Positions 6,669 to 15,034 of a stretch of 64,000 bases of DNA are shown one piece after another (the stretch's first letter is position 1; every line of letters begins with the position of its first letter). The position numbers and the translations under genes were made by a program. Under the pieces are notes generated by a model. That model was not told the origin of the DNA. It was given only the letters and a program-made list of their open reading frames with translations, and did no database searches. Source of the stretch: Brotaphodocola sp003480315 (GTDB lineage: Bacteria > Bacillota > Clostridia > Lachnospirales > Lachnospiraceae); NCBI RefSeq assembly GCF_964246085.1, contig NZ_CAXTPD010000015.1. One strand, given 5' to 3'.

Positions 6669-9617
6669 ATGGACATTGGGAATCGTAATACGAACAGAGT
6701 GAAAATTTTTATGAAAAAACGACTCAGGATAGCGGTCTTTCTTGCCGTTTTACTTGGAATCGTTCTGACTGTTTTCCGATATTTTGAGTTTGTATCGAAA
6801 ACGGTTTATGAGGAAAGTGTTTCTCATTTGACTGAGGTTTTCCATCAGTCGAATAATGTGTTAAATGAGCTGACAAATAAGAACCTGACTTATCTTCATA
6901 TGTGGAGTGAGTATCTGCAGAACACCTCCAGTGAAAGCAAAATCCGTGATTATGTGAAGAAAGCACAGACTGAGGCAGGCTTTTTGTATTTCTATTTTCT
7001 TTCGGCTGACGGCAACTATAAGATGGTAACAGGGGAAACCGGGTATCTTGGAGTGCAGGAAAATCTGGAGGATGAGATCCGGCAGGGGAAGGATATCATA
7101 ACAAATGCAGTAGTTCCCGGAAAATCCCAGCTGCTTATTTTTGCCAGTCCGCAGGCGCATGGAAGCTATCAGGGATTTGAGTATGATGCCATTGCAATTG
7201 CATATGAAAACTCGGATATCGTAAGTGTACTGGATATTTCTGCCTTTAACGGACATGCAAAGAGTTATGTGGTTCATCCGGATGGCCGTGTTGTGATCGA
7301 CCATTCTTTTGAGTCATGGGGGAACGTGTATAATTTTTTGGGTGTCCTGAGAGAGCATTCCAATATGCCGGAAACAGAGATCCTGGACCTTGCGGAGCAA
7401 TGGAAAGAGGAATGTACCGATGCGATGCTCGTAAATTTGGATGGCAGGGATTACTATCTGGTTTATGAAAAATCGAAGCTTCAGGACTGGATATTTCTGG
7501 GTCTGGTCCGGGCCGATATCGTCAATGCCAGCATGAACAATCTGCAGCTTAGTACGATGCTCCTTGTGGGGGCAGTCGTGTGCGGTATCGCTGCCCTTCT
7601 GATCGGACTGATCCTTCAGAAAAACAGGAGAAGCCTGAAGCGAAAGGATACGGAGATCCTGTACCGGGATGAGCTGTTTCAAAAGCTGTCGATGAATGTG
7701 GATGACGTGTTTCTGATGCTGGATGCAAACACGTATAAGGCCGATTATGTAAGCCCGAATGTGGAAAGACTGCTGGGCATTACCGTAGAGCAGATCCAGA
7801 AGGATATCTGCGTTTTGGGAGAGCTGCATTCCAGGAATCCGGAAGATCCGAAGAAGAATTATCTGAAGGATATCCTGACACAGGAACAGAGGGAATGGGA
7901 TTTTGAATATGTTCATCAGAAAACAGGGGAGCGGCGCTGGTTTCATATTGTCGCAATGGACAGTGATGTAAACGGAACGAAGAAATATATCCTGGTTATG
8001 TCGGACCGTACCTCTGACAAGAAAATGAATCAGGCCCTTGCTGAGGCAGTACGTGCTGCTGAGACCGCCAACCGGGCAAAGAGCACGTTCCTTTCCAACA
8101 TGTCTCACGATATCCGGACACCGATGAATGCGATCATTGGTTTTACGACACTGGCTGTAAGCAACATAGATAATCAGGAAAGAGTCCGGGATTATCTGGG
8201 CAAGATCCTTTCATCCAGCAACCATCTGCTCTCGCTGATCAATGATGTACTGGATATGAGCCGTATTGAGAGTGGAAAGATCCATCTGGAAGAAACGGAG
8301 GTCAGTCTGTCAGATGTCCTTCATGATCTGAAGACGATCATCAGCGGCCAGATCTATGCAAAGCAGCTGGACCTTTATATGGATGCCGTGGATGTTGCGA
8401 ACGAGGATGTCTATTGTGATAAAACGCGGCTGAACCAGGTGCTCTTGAATCTTTTGTCCAATGCGATCAAGTTTACTCCGGCGGGTGGAACCGTTTCTGT
8501 CCGGCTCAAGCAGTTCCCGGGGACACAGAAGGACAGTGCGCTGTACGAGATCCGGGTCAAGGATAACGGAATCGGCATGAGCCAGGAATTTGCCCAGAAG
8601 CTGTTTTCGCCGTTTGAGCGGGAACGCACCTCCACGGTCAGCAGGATCCAGGGCACAGGACTTGGTATGGCTATCACCAAGAATATTGTGAATATGATGG
8701 GCGGAACCATTGAGGTTCAGACGGAGCAGGGAAAGGGTACCGAGGTGATTGTCCGTCTGGCATTGCGGATTCAGCCGAAGCAGCACCGAACAGAGCGGAT
8801 CGCAGAGCTGGAAGGTCTTAAGGCCTTGGTGATCGACGATGATTTTAATACCTGCGACAGTGTGACAAAGATGCTTGCCAAGGTTGGAATGCGTTCAGAA
8901 TGGACACTTTCCGGCAAAGAGGCAGTTCTCCGTGCACGCCAGTCCATGGAACTGGGCGATGCATTCCATGCCTATATCATTGACTGGCGCCTGCCGGATA
9001 TGAATGGCATTGAAGTCACCCGCCAGATCCGCAGTCTGGGTGATGATACGCCGATCATTATCCTGACTGCCTATGACTGGTCGGATATCGAAGTAGAAGC
9101 CAGGGCTGCGGGGGTAACGGCATTCTGCGCGAAACCGCTGTTTATGTCAGATATCCGGGAGACGCTGATGACAGCGATCGGTCAGAAGCAGGAGGAAACA
9201 GAGAATCCGGTTCTTCCGGCTGCAGGCTCTGATTTCAGGGGCCGATGCATCCTGCTTGTGGAAGACAATGAACTGAACCGTGAAATTGCTGTGGAGCTTC
9301 TAAAGCAATATGGATTCCGGATTGATACGGCAGAAAACGGAGCAGAGGCCGTGGAGAAGGTAAGGCATGCAGCGCCGGGCGATTATGATCTGGTGCTTAT
9401 GGATGTTCAGATGCCTGTCATGAACGGATATGAGGCAACAAAACAGATCCGTGCACTCGCTGATCCGGCACTGGCGGGAATTACGATCCTTGCCATGACT
9501 GCCAATGCGTTTGATGAAGACAGAAAGAAGGCACTGAAATGCGGCATGGATGGATTTTTATCCAAGCCAATTGTTCTTGAGGAACTGATCGGTACATTAC
9601 AAAATAATCTGAAGTAA
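6669..9617 (+). CDS. Hybrid sensor histidine kinase with PAS and two receivers
   Basis: About 982 residues. Order: membrane segment ~20-38, large extracytoplasmic sensor ~40-290 (cache-like layout), membrane segment ~293-317, PAS domain ~335-450, HisKA with His480 (MSHDIRTPMNAI), HATPase with NLLSNAIKF, DNGIGM and GTGLGM, receiver 1 with Asp772 (IIDWRLPDMNGIE), receiver 2 with Asp912 (LMDVQMPVMNGYEA). The start at ATG 6669 lies eight bases after GAGG; a GTG at 6660 overlapping the upstream stop is the alternative. It is coupled to the binding lipoprotein before it. Receiver 1 has a DDDF acidic pocket and a DWRLP block typical of the internal receivers of such kinases. No output domain is present. 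A terminator follows at 9623. Confidence 0.93.
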   Translation: MDIGNRNTNRVKIFMKKRLRIAVFLAVLLGIVLTVFRYFEFVSKTVYEESVSHLTEVFHQSNNVLNELTNKNLTYLHMWSEYLQNTSSESKIRDYVKKAQTEAGFLYFYFLSADGNYKMVTGETGYLGVQENLEDEIRQGKDIITNAVVPGKSQLLIFASPQAHGSYQGFEYDAIAIAYENSDIVSVLDISAFNGHAKSYVVHPDGRVVIDHSFESWGNVYNFLGVLREHSNMPETEILDLAEQWKEECTDAMLVNLDGRDYYLVYEKSKLQDWIFLGLVRADIVNASMNNLQLSTMLLVGAVVCGIAALLIGLILQKNRRSLKRKDTEILYRDELFQKLSMNVDDVFLMLDANTYKADYVSPNVERLLGITVEQIQKDICVLGELHSRNPEDPKKNYLKDILTQEQREWDFEYVHQKTGERRWFHIVAMDSDVNGTKKYILVMSDRTSDKKMNQALAEAVRAAETANRAKSTFLSNMSHDIRTPMNAIIGFTTLAVSNIDNQERVRDYLGKILSSSNHLLSLINDVLDMSRIESGKIHLEETEVSLSDVLHDLKTIISGQIYAKQLDLYMDAVDVANEDVYCDKTRLNQVLLNLLSNAIKFTPAGGTVSVRLKQFPGTQKDSALYEIRVKDNGIGMSQEFAQKLFSPFERERTSTVSRIQGTGLGMAITKNIVNMMGGTIEVQTEQGKGTEVIVRLALRIQPKQHRTERIAELEGLKALVIDDDFNTCDSVTKMLAKVGMRSEWTLSGKEAVLRARQSMELGDAFHAYIIDWRLPDMNGIEVTRQIRSLGDDTPIIILTAYDWSDIEVEARAAGVTAFCAKPLFMSDIRETLMTAIGQKQEETENPVLPAAGSDFRGRCILLVEDNELNREIAVELLKQYGFRIDTAENGAEAVEKVRHAAPGDYDLVLMDVQMPVMNGYEATKQIRALADPALAGITILAMTANAFDEDRKKALKCGMDGFLSKPIVLEELIGTLQNNLK

Positions 9618-9622
9618 GATGG

Positions 9623-9655
9623 AAAGCGCAAGCCGTTGAAGAGCTTGCGCTTTTC
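9623..9655 (+). terminator. Rho-independent terminator of the sensory operon
   Basis: AAAGCGCAAGC (9623-9633) pairs perfectly with GCTTGCGCTTT (9643-9653), followed by a T-rich tail. Confidence 0.92.
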
Positions 9656-9720
9656 CTGTTTTTTCATCCTGTTCTGTCATGATTTTATGGATTTTGGGCA
9701 GATTTTTGCAGGCTGGAAGC

Positions 9721-9749
9721 TTGTCATTCTTTATTGAGGCAAGTATAAT
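9721..9749 (+). promoter_or_regulatory. Sigma-A promoter for the exported-protein cluster
   Basis: TTGTCA (9721-9726), 17-base spacer, TATAAT (9744-9749). It is the only convincing signal in the 314-base gap 9618-9931 and leaves a leader of about 175 bases in which I recognise no known RNA class. Confidence 0.75.
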
Positions 9750-9931
9750 AAACGTAAGTTTATCGGGATTTATATTCTTAACAATCCTGTAATCTCATGT
9801 AACCGCAATATCCTGGCGGGTCTTTTATTTCAAACGGACAGGCTGTGTGCTGAGCATCATGCCTGGTTCAGTATTTCCCAATTTATAAAATGAATGATGG
9901 AAGGTAACTGCAGCAAAAAGGGGGGAATGGA

Positions 9932-10711
9932 TTGCACATTGTGTATGCCGGCATCCGGAAAACGGCGTGGATTTTCCTGTTGGTGCCTGTGCTGGCGTGT
10001 ATTTTGCAAATGTCTGCCGTTATGGCGTTTGCCTCGGCTTCCCTGGAAACGGACAGGAGGACGGGGGTGGAAATTGCTACGGCAGGAAATGCATCTGCCG
10101 ACAGAACAATCGTTGAAACCGCTACGGTGTCAGATGCGGAAAAACTCACGGAACCGCGGGAGGAAGCTTCAGAGGAATCGGAACGGGATCTGACGGAAGA
10201 ACCACTTCTGGATGATTTGTCTCCCATAGCTTCGGTGAGCAACGCAGAATATCAGCCCGCACTCTGTGCGCCACAGATCTCCGTGGTGGTGCCAACGCAG
10301 ATGCTGTTCGTGATTGAGCCGGACGGGAGCTGCACAGCAGTAAGCGGAAGTCTGGAAAATCACGGAGAGAGCACGGTTTTACTGACCTCGGTCACGTTTG
10401 CCTGGCAGACAGAGGACAGTAAGGATGCGGACGATATTTTTACGGAATGGGAGGGCAGAAAGCCTAGTCTGCGGCTGACGCTGGGGAATGACATATCCTG
10501 TGTCTTTGGACAGGAACAGACAGCGGCCGGTGAAGCCGGTATGACCTGGGAGCTTGAGGCGGAGCAGCTGCTACTGGAGCCGGGAGAAGAACTGGAGCTG
10601 AGCTGGGAGCTGGAGCTTGGCGGAAACTGTCTGGCGGGGACACTTGATGCCGGGGAAGAGGCTGTGGTTGCGATCGTAACCTATACGGTCAGGAGCCTGG
10701 AAACATCATGA
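9932..10711 (+). CDS. Exported protein with VP-type beta-sandwich domain, first of three
   Basis: 259 residues from a TTG start preceded by a strong AGGGGGG site at 9919-9925 (six-base spacing). Residues about 10-36 form a signal peptide. A low-complexity acidic stretch (about 40-100) contains the motifs ATVSDAE and ASVSNAE. The rest (ISVVVPTQMLFVIEPDGS, GSLENHGESTVLLTSVTF, then LELEPGEELELSWELELGG-like strands) looks like an all-beta surface domain. The same VP...F...G then N-x-S/T pattern recurs in the protein at 11343, so the two are probably related. No anchor (LPxTG or transmembrane tail) is seen. The function is unknown; a cell-surface structural role is an inference. Confidence 0.8.
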   Translation: MHIVYAGIRKTAWIFLLVPVLACILQMSAVMAFASASLETDRRTGVEIATAGNASADRTIVETATVSDAEKLTEPREEASEESERDLTEEPLLDDLSPIASVSNAEYQPALCAPQISVVVPTQMLFVIEPDGSCTAVSGSLENHGESTVLLTSVTFAWQTEDSKDADDIFTEWEGRKPSLRLTLGNDISCVFGQEQTAAGEAGMTWELEAEQLLLEPGEELELSWELELGGNCLAGTLDAGEEAVVAIVTYTVRSLETS

Positions 10712-10738
10712 TAAATATATGATTAGAAAGGAATGTGT

Positions 10739-11293
10739 ATGAAGCAATTCAAATCAGAGGACAAAGGGCTTAATAAGAAAAATAATAAGGAAAGCGGAAA
10801 TCGAAGGAAGTGGATCTGTGGCATTCTGGCAGTGCTGCTTCTTCTCGTCCTGATCTGGCTTTTGCACAGCTGCAGGGCGGAACCGGTTCATGAGTTCTTT
10901 GATCCGTCTGCCCGGACCGGAACCTTGCCGGGGCGCTCTGAGAAAGAAATCCAGGAGGAACTGAATAAGGTGGTCGAGGAAGGCATGTTTAATATTTCCA
11001 TTGCGTCGGTTGTAACGGTTGATGAGAATGGAGCTGATGCCATGGCGCGGATTGAAAATATAGCCGCAAATCATCATCATATGAAGGTAACGATCACGCT
11101 GGATGGGGAGAGGGAGCCGATTTATGAGTCTGCCGGAATCGCGCCGGGACAGTATATCGAGCATGTAAAACTGAATCGCACGCTGTCTGCAGGAACGTAT
11201 TCCGCTACGGCCCTGTTTACGGCTTATGATATGGAAAACTTATTGCAGGCCGGTCAGGCAGCAGCCAAAATTGCGATTGTGGCCGGTTCTTAA
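10739..11293 (+). CDS. Membrane-anchored extracellular beta-domain protein, unknown function
   Basis: About 184 residues. An AAGGA site abuts ATG 10733 but sits six bases before ATG 10739, so the latter start is preferred. The basic N-terminus (about 1-25) is followed by one membrane segment (GILAVLLLLVLIWLLHSC), then an extracellular part with EIQEELNKVVEEGMFNISI, a Ser/Thr-poor beta-rich core and an ending GTYSATALFTAYD typical of immunoglobulin-like folds. A short HHH stretch occurs mid-domain. It lies between two exported proteins with about 30-50 base gaps, so the three are probably one transcript. It could be a membrane platform for the two exported neighbours; I do not recognise a named family. 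Confidence 0.8.
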   Translation: MKQFKSEDKGLNKKNNKESGNRRKWICGILAVLLLLVLIWLLHSCRAEPVHEFFDPSARTGTLPGRSEKEIQEELNKVVEEGMFNISIASVVTVDENGADAMARIENIAANHHHMKVTITLDGEREPIYESAGIAPGQYIEHVKLNRTLSAGTYSATALFTAYDMENLLQAGQAAAKIAIVAGS

Positions 11294-11342
11294 GAGGGTA
11301 ACCCGTAAATTGTCTATAAAAACAAATCAAAGGAGAAAGAGT

Positions 11343-11945
11343 ATGAAGAAGATGAAAATGGTGATTCCGGCCCTGGCCCTGGCGGCAAGCATGAGCATGA
11401 CTGCATTTGCTGCAGGGGAGGCACAGCAGGGACAGGCCGTCGACACGGCGAGCAGCAATGCATTTGAAGCAGGAACAGCCTCCACGCAGGTAAAGGTGGT
11501 GTATACCAAAGATGTATCACAGCTTTCCGCAACGGTTCCGCTCAGTATTACGTTTGCCGTGCTCAGCACCGGAGAATTTATCACGCCAGAGGGCTACGGG
11601 ATCACGAACAACAGCGTGGTACCGATTCACGTGAGCGAGATTAAGGTCAGTGATATTGCGGAGGGGTACGAATTTGTTGCGAATGAAGATGATGTGAGTG
11701 GCAAAAAGATCAGACTTCAGATGCAGCCTGAAAATGGCAGTAATTCAATTACATTAAAAGGATATCCAGATGGAGAGGCATTTAAAGAATCAGACTGGGT
11801 AATCGAAACCGGCTCCAACAACAGGCTTGGCATTACCTTTTCCGGCGGCAAGGTTGGCACCTTCGAGGCAGACTGGGCGAATGGAGCTGTCAATCTGTTT
11901 AAGATCACCTATACGATTAAGGCAGGTACAGCTGCCAGAAGCTAA
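11343..11945 (+). CDS. Exported VP-type beta-sandwich protein, third of three
   Basis: 200 residues. ATG 11343 follows AGGAGAAAGAG and gives a clean signal peptide (ALALAASMSMTAFAA). The mature part has VKVVYTKDVSQLSATVPLSI, then TFAVLSTGEFITPEGYGITN and NSVVPIHVSEIKVSD, the same layout as the protein at 9932 but without its acidic spacer. The C-terminal half is beta-rich (ITFSGGKVGTF, LFKITYTIKAG). No anchoring signal is visible, so it may be secreted or held by a partner. Proteins of this layout are common in gut Clostridia. Their function is not established to my knowledge. Confidence 0.82.
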   Translation: MKKMKMVIPALALAASMSMTAFAAGEAQQGQAVDTASSNAFEAGTASTQVKVVYTKDVSQLSATVPLSITFAVLSTGEFITPEGYGITNNSVVPIHVSEIKVSDIAEGYEFVANEDDVSGKKIRLQMQPENGSNSITLKGYPDGEAFKESDWVIETGSNNRLGITFSGGKVGTFEADWANGAVNLFKITYTIKAGTAARS

Positions 11946-12049
11946 GAAGCAGTCTGCCAGACCGGATCATCCTTGTAGGAACGGGCGTTTCGTGTTATCC
12001 TAGACGTAAGAGATACCTGATGGCTGGGAAGACAGAAAAGGAGATTTCT

Positions 12050-13528
12050 ATGCTGAGAGAATGGGTGCCGGCCGAGATGCCGGAAGAGGAGGAGCTGAAA
12101 ACAAGACTTGAGGCAGCCAGAGAGAAACTGGCGGTGCAGCAGCTGCAGATGAAGGAGAAAAAGGTTCCGGTCCTGGTATTGGTGGAAGGCTGGGGAACCT
12201 CCGGCAAGGGTTCCGGCATCGGGAGCATCATCCAGAATATTGATCCGCGTTTTTTCAAGGTTTTTGATATGGAAAAGAAAACGGAGGAAGATGCCAGAAA
12301 GCCGTTTCTGTACCGGCATTTTGCGAAGATCCCGGAAGCGGGAAAGTTTGTATTCCTGGATTCCGGCTGGATGGGAGAGCTGACGGGCGGATATCTGCAG
12401 GGAGAATTTTCTGAGAAGGAGTACGCAAAGCGGATCGAGAGTGTACAGCGGTTTGAGCGTCAGCTGACAGACAATGGGTACCTGGTAGTAAAGCTGTTTT
12501 TGAATATTTCCAGGAAGGAACAGGAAAGGCGGATCCGTCATCTGGCCGGGGAAAAGGATACGGCATGGCGGGTCGGCAGCTATGATCTGTGGCAGCATGA
12601 GCATTATGACAGGTGCCGGGATGTTTTCTCTGATTATTTAAAACAGACCAATCAGCCGTCAGCGCCCTGGTATATCATTGACGCAAAGTCCAGAAAGTGG
12701 AGAGAGCTTCAGATTATGGAGATCCTGACGCAGGGAATCGACATTGCGCTCAGCAACAGTCAGATGGCAGTGCCGCTTTTACAGAATGTGTTCCCGCTTG
12801 AGCGGATGCCGCTGCTTTCTGAGATTCCATTGGACAAGACGATTTCGGAAGAGGATTATAAAAAAGAGCTGAAGCAGCTGCGTCAGAGACTGGGCGAGCT
12901 GCATAATCGCCTGTACCGTAAGAAGGTTCCGGTGATCATTGCCTATGAGGGCTGGGACGCAGCCGGTAAGGGCGGAAATATCAAGCGCATCACCAGTGCT
13001 CTGGATCCCCGCGGATACGAGGTGCATCCCATCGCAAGCCCGGAGCCCCATGAAAAGGCACGGCATTATCTGTGGCGCTTCTGGACCAGGCTTCCCAAGA
13101 CGGGCCATATTGCCATCTTTGACCGGACCTGGTATGGCCGTGTGATGGTAGAGCGGCTGGAGGGCTTCTGCAGCGAGAACGACTGGAAGCGCGCTTACCA
13201 TGAGATCAATGAGTTCGAGAAAGAACTTCATGACTGGGGCGCAGTCATCATCAAATTCTGGGTACAGATTGATAAGGATACCCAGCTGGAACGCTTCACT
13301 GAGCGGCAGAATACCCCGGCGAAGCAGTGGAAGATCACAGAGGAGGACTGGCGCAACCGCGACAAGTGGGATCAGTATGAGCAGGCTGTAAATGAGATGC
13401 TTGCCAAGACCAGCACCACCTACGCGCCGTGGCATATCCTCGAGTCTGTAGACAAGAAATATGCCCGGATCAAGGCTCTGAGGATTGTGGTAGAGGAATT
13501 GAAAAAGGCATTAGAAAAGGAAGCATAA
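12050..13528 (+). CDS. Polyphosphate kinase 2, two-domain type (polyphosphate:AMP phosphotransferase)
   Basis: About 492 residues with two tandem PPK2 domains. The N-terminal copy has the P-loop EGWGTSGKGSG and lid region FRKPFLYRHFAKIP-like; the C-terminal copy has EGWDAAGKGGN, then FDRTWYGRVMVERLEGF and RFTERQ. Fused double-domain PPK2 proteins of about 500 residues are the class II type that phosphorylates AMP to ADP with polyphosphate. In such fusions one copy is usually catalytic; the C-terminal copy here has the more canonical Walker A and FDRxWYGR block. AAGGAG at 12037-12042 sits seven bases before ATG 12050, preferred to ATG 12020. It is followed five bases later by the DUF3842 gene. 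Confidence 0.93.
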   Translation: MLREWVPAEMPEEEELKTRLEAAREKLAVQQLQMKEKKVPVLVLVEGWGTSGKGSGIGSIIQNIDPRFFKVFDMEKKTEEDARKPFLYRHFAKIPEAGKFVFLDSGWMGELTGGYLQGEFSEKEYAKRIESVQRFERQLTDNGYLVVKLFLNISRKEQERRIRHLAGEKDTAWRVGSYDLWQHEHYDRCRDVFSDYLKQTNQPSAPWYIIDAKSRKWRELQIMEILTQGIDIALSNSQMAVPLLQNVFPLERMPLLSEIPLDKTISEEDYKKELKQLRQRLGELHNRLYRKKVPVIIAYEGWDAAGKGGNIKRITSALDPRGYEVHPIASPEPHEKARHYLWRFWTRLPKTGHIAIFDRTWYGRVMVERLEGFCSENDWKRAYHEINEFEKELHDWGAVIIKFWVQIDKDTQLERFTERQNTPAKQWKITEEDWRNRDKWDQYEQAVNEMLAKTSTTYAPWHILESVDKKYARIKALRIVVEELKKALEKEA

Positions 13529-13532
13529 CATT

Positions 13533-13940
13533 ATGAATATACTTGTAATCGATGCGCAGGGCGGCGGCATTGGAAAACAGATCGTCAGCGCTTTAAAGAA
13601 ACGTTACCCGGAGCAGTATATTACCGCAGTGGGAACCAACAGTCTGGCCACATCGGCCATGTTAAAAGCCGGGGCAGATGTGGCGGCAACCGGAGAAAAT
13701 CCGGTCATAGTATGCAGCCGCAAAGCCGATGTGATCGTCGGGCCGGTGGGAATCGTCATTGCGGACGCGCTTCTTGGCGAGATCACGGCGGCTATGGCAA
13801 CAGCCGTGGGCCGGAGCCAGGCCAAGCGCATTCTGGTTCCGGTGAACCACTGCGATAACTACATTGTGGGTGTGACGGATCTGAGTATGACGAAGCTGGT
13901 TGATGGCGTAGTGACGGAAGTGGGAAAACTGATTGGCTGA
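13533..13940 (+). CDS. DUF3842 family protein
   Basis: 135 residues, opening MNILVIDAQGGGIGKQIVSAL with a glycine-rich turn, followed by alternating strand/helix blocks (AVGTNSLATSAMLKAGAD, VIVGPVGIVIADALLGEIT) and ILVPVNHCDNYIVGV. This is the full length and pattern of DUF3842, found mainly in Firmicutes. The Rossmann-like start suggests nucleotide or cofactor binding, but no activity is established. It is cytoplasmic and starts four bases after the polyphosphate kinase stop, so the two are probably co-expressed. Confidence 0.9.
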   Translation: MNILVIDAQGGGIGKQIVSALKKRYPEQYITAVGTNSLATSAMLKAGADVAATGENPVIVCSRKADVIVGPVGIVIADALLGEITAAMATAVGRSQAKRILVPVNHCDNYIVGVTDLSMTKLVDGVVTEVGKLIG

Positions 13941-13948
13941 TCAGGTAC

Positions 13949-13977
13949 TTGCTATGAAAAAAAGATTGTGCTATAAT
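13949..13977 (+). promoter_or_regulatory. Extended -10 promoter of the larEBC leader
   Basis: TTGCTA (13949-13954), 17-base spacer, TATAAT (13972-13977) with an upstream TG extension (13969-13970). Start expected near 13984. Confidence 0.8.
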
Positions 13978-13983
13978 TTCTCT

Positions 13984-14130
13984 CGTAAATCGGGCAGCAC
14001 GAAGCTGCCATGCAGAGGCTGAAGCTTCTGATTGGTAAAAGCAGTAAGAAGAAATCTTGGATATAATATATAGATATCTGAATTTTGCAGGTGATGTGTC
14101 CGTATTTTAATTTAGAATGATGTATGCACA
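13984..14130 (+). ncRNA. Structured leader RNA upstream of larE, class unknown
   Basis: Between a strong promoter and a terminator lie about 150 bases with two tandem hairpins: GGCAGC / GCTGCC with a short ACGAA loop (about 13993-14009) and CAGAGGC / GCTTCTG (about 14013-14030). An AT-rich stretch with no open frame follows. The layout fits a riboswitch or attenuator leader, or an independent short transcript. It does not match the cobalamin, NiCo or guanidine-II consensus that I know. The gene content downstream makes nickel or the lar cofactor obvious candidate ligands, but this is inference. Confidence 0.5.
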
Positions 14131-14132
14131 GG

Positions 14133-14173
14133 AAGGCATACGGCTCTTTCAAGAAGGGCCGCATGCCTTTTTT
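14133..14173 (+). terminator. Terminator between the leader and larE
   Basis: AAGGCATACGGCTCTT pairs with AAGGGCCGCATGCC (one loop, two G-U pairs), followed by six T at 14168-14173. It lies before the larE start, so it must be conditional if transcription from 13984 feeds the operon. Confidence 0.88.
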
Positions 14174-14284
14174 GCTTCATAGGAAATTGCATTGCTCCGC
14201 AGGGATGCACATTCTTATTTGTCCTGGCGGCATGCTGTTTGCCGCAGGCGGGATCAGTACTTTGAGAAGGAGAGAACTTAATTT

Positions 14285-15034
14285 ATGAATTTACAGGAAT
14301 TTTTCAAAGAAAACCCGAAGGTCGCGCTGGCTTTTTCCGGCGGTGTGGATTCTTCTTATTTGCTTTACGCAGCCATGAAATACGGTGCGGATGTGAAAGC
14401 CTACTATGTAAAAGCACTGTTTCAGCCTCAGTTTGAGATGGATGATGCCATGCGCCTGGCGGAGCAGTTAAAGGCACCGGTGCGGGTGCTCCGGGCAGAT
14501 GTACTGTCTGACCCGGTTGTGGTTTCCAACCCGTCTAACCGCTGCTATTACTGCAAGAAAGTTATCTTCAACATGATCATGAAGGCGGCTGCGGAGGATG
14601 GCTATACGGTACTGCTTGACGGAACCAATGCCTCTGATGATGCAGGAGACCGTCCTGGCATGAAGGCATTGCAGGAGCTGCAGGTAAAATCTCCGCTGAG
14701 AGAATGCGGTCTTGTAAAATCCGAGATCCGCAGACTTTCCAAAGAAGGCGGGCTTTTTACCTGGGACAAGCCGTCATATGCATGTCTGGCCACCCGCATT
14801 CCGACCGGATGCGAGATTACGGCAGAAAAGCTTCAGAAGACGGAAGCAGCAGAGGATTTTCTGTTCTCCCTTGGATTCAGTGATTTCCGTGTGCGGATGA
14901 TGCCGAACGGTGCAGCCCGCCTGCAATTGCCGGAAAACCAGCTTCCGCTTCTCATGGAAAAGCGGGCAGAGATTCTGAACGAGTTAAAGAAGCACTATCC
15001 GGCTGTGCTTCTGGATCTGGAGGTGCGCGGATGA
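14285..15034 (+). CDS. larE: LarE, sulfur insertase for the nickel-pincer cofactor
   Basis: 249 residues. LarE converts the two carboxylates of pyridinium-3,5-biscarboxylate mononucleotide to thiocarboxylates. The PP-loop SGGVDS lies at residues 18-23 and adenylates the substrate. Cys87 and Cys90 (CYYC) plus Cys167 (SYACLATR) make three conserved cysteines. This is the arrangement of the LarE type reported to bind a [4Fe-4S] cluster rather than sacrificing one cysteine. The C-terminal LGFSDFRVRM block is also standard. GGAG at about 14267 precedes the ATG. The gene overlaps larB by four bases (ATGA). Confidence 0.95.
   Translation: MNLQEFFKENPKVALAFSGGVDSSYLLYAAMKYGADVKAYYVKALFQPQFEMDDAMRLAEQLKAPVRVLRADVLSDPVVVSNPSNRCYYCKKVIFNMIMKAAAEDGYTVLLDGTNASDDAGDRPGMKALQELQVKSPLRECGLVKSEIRRLSKEGGLFTWDKPSYACLATRIPTGCEITAEKLQKTEAAEDFLFSLGFSDFRVRMMPNGAARLQLPENQLPLLMEKRAEILNELKKHYPAVLLDLEVRG

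Noticed and set aside
13993..14030. Two tandem hairpins as a guanidine-II (mini-ykkC) riboswitch
   Set aside because: The first loop is ACGAA in a five-base loop and the second is TGAA; the class needs ACGR tetraloops in both, and the downstream genes are unrelated to guanidine.
13984..14130. NiCo (czcD) riboswitch ahead of the nickel genes
   Set aside because: The context fits, but the AGCAGGCA, GCAGCCGGGC and GGCAACA junction blocks I associate with the class are absent.
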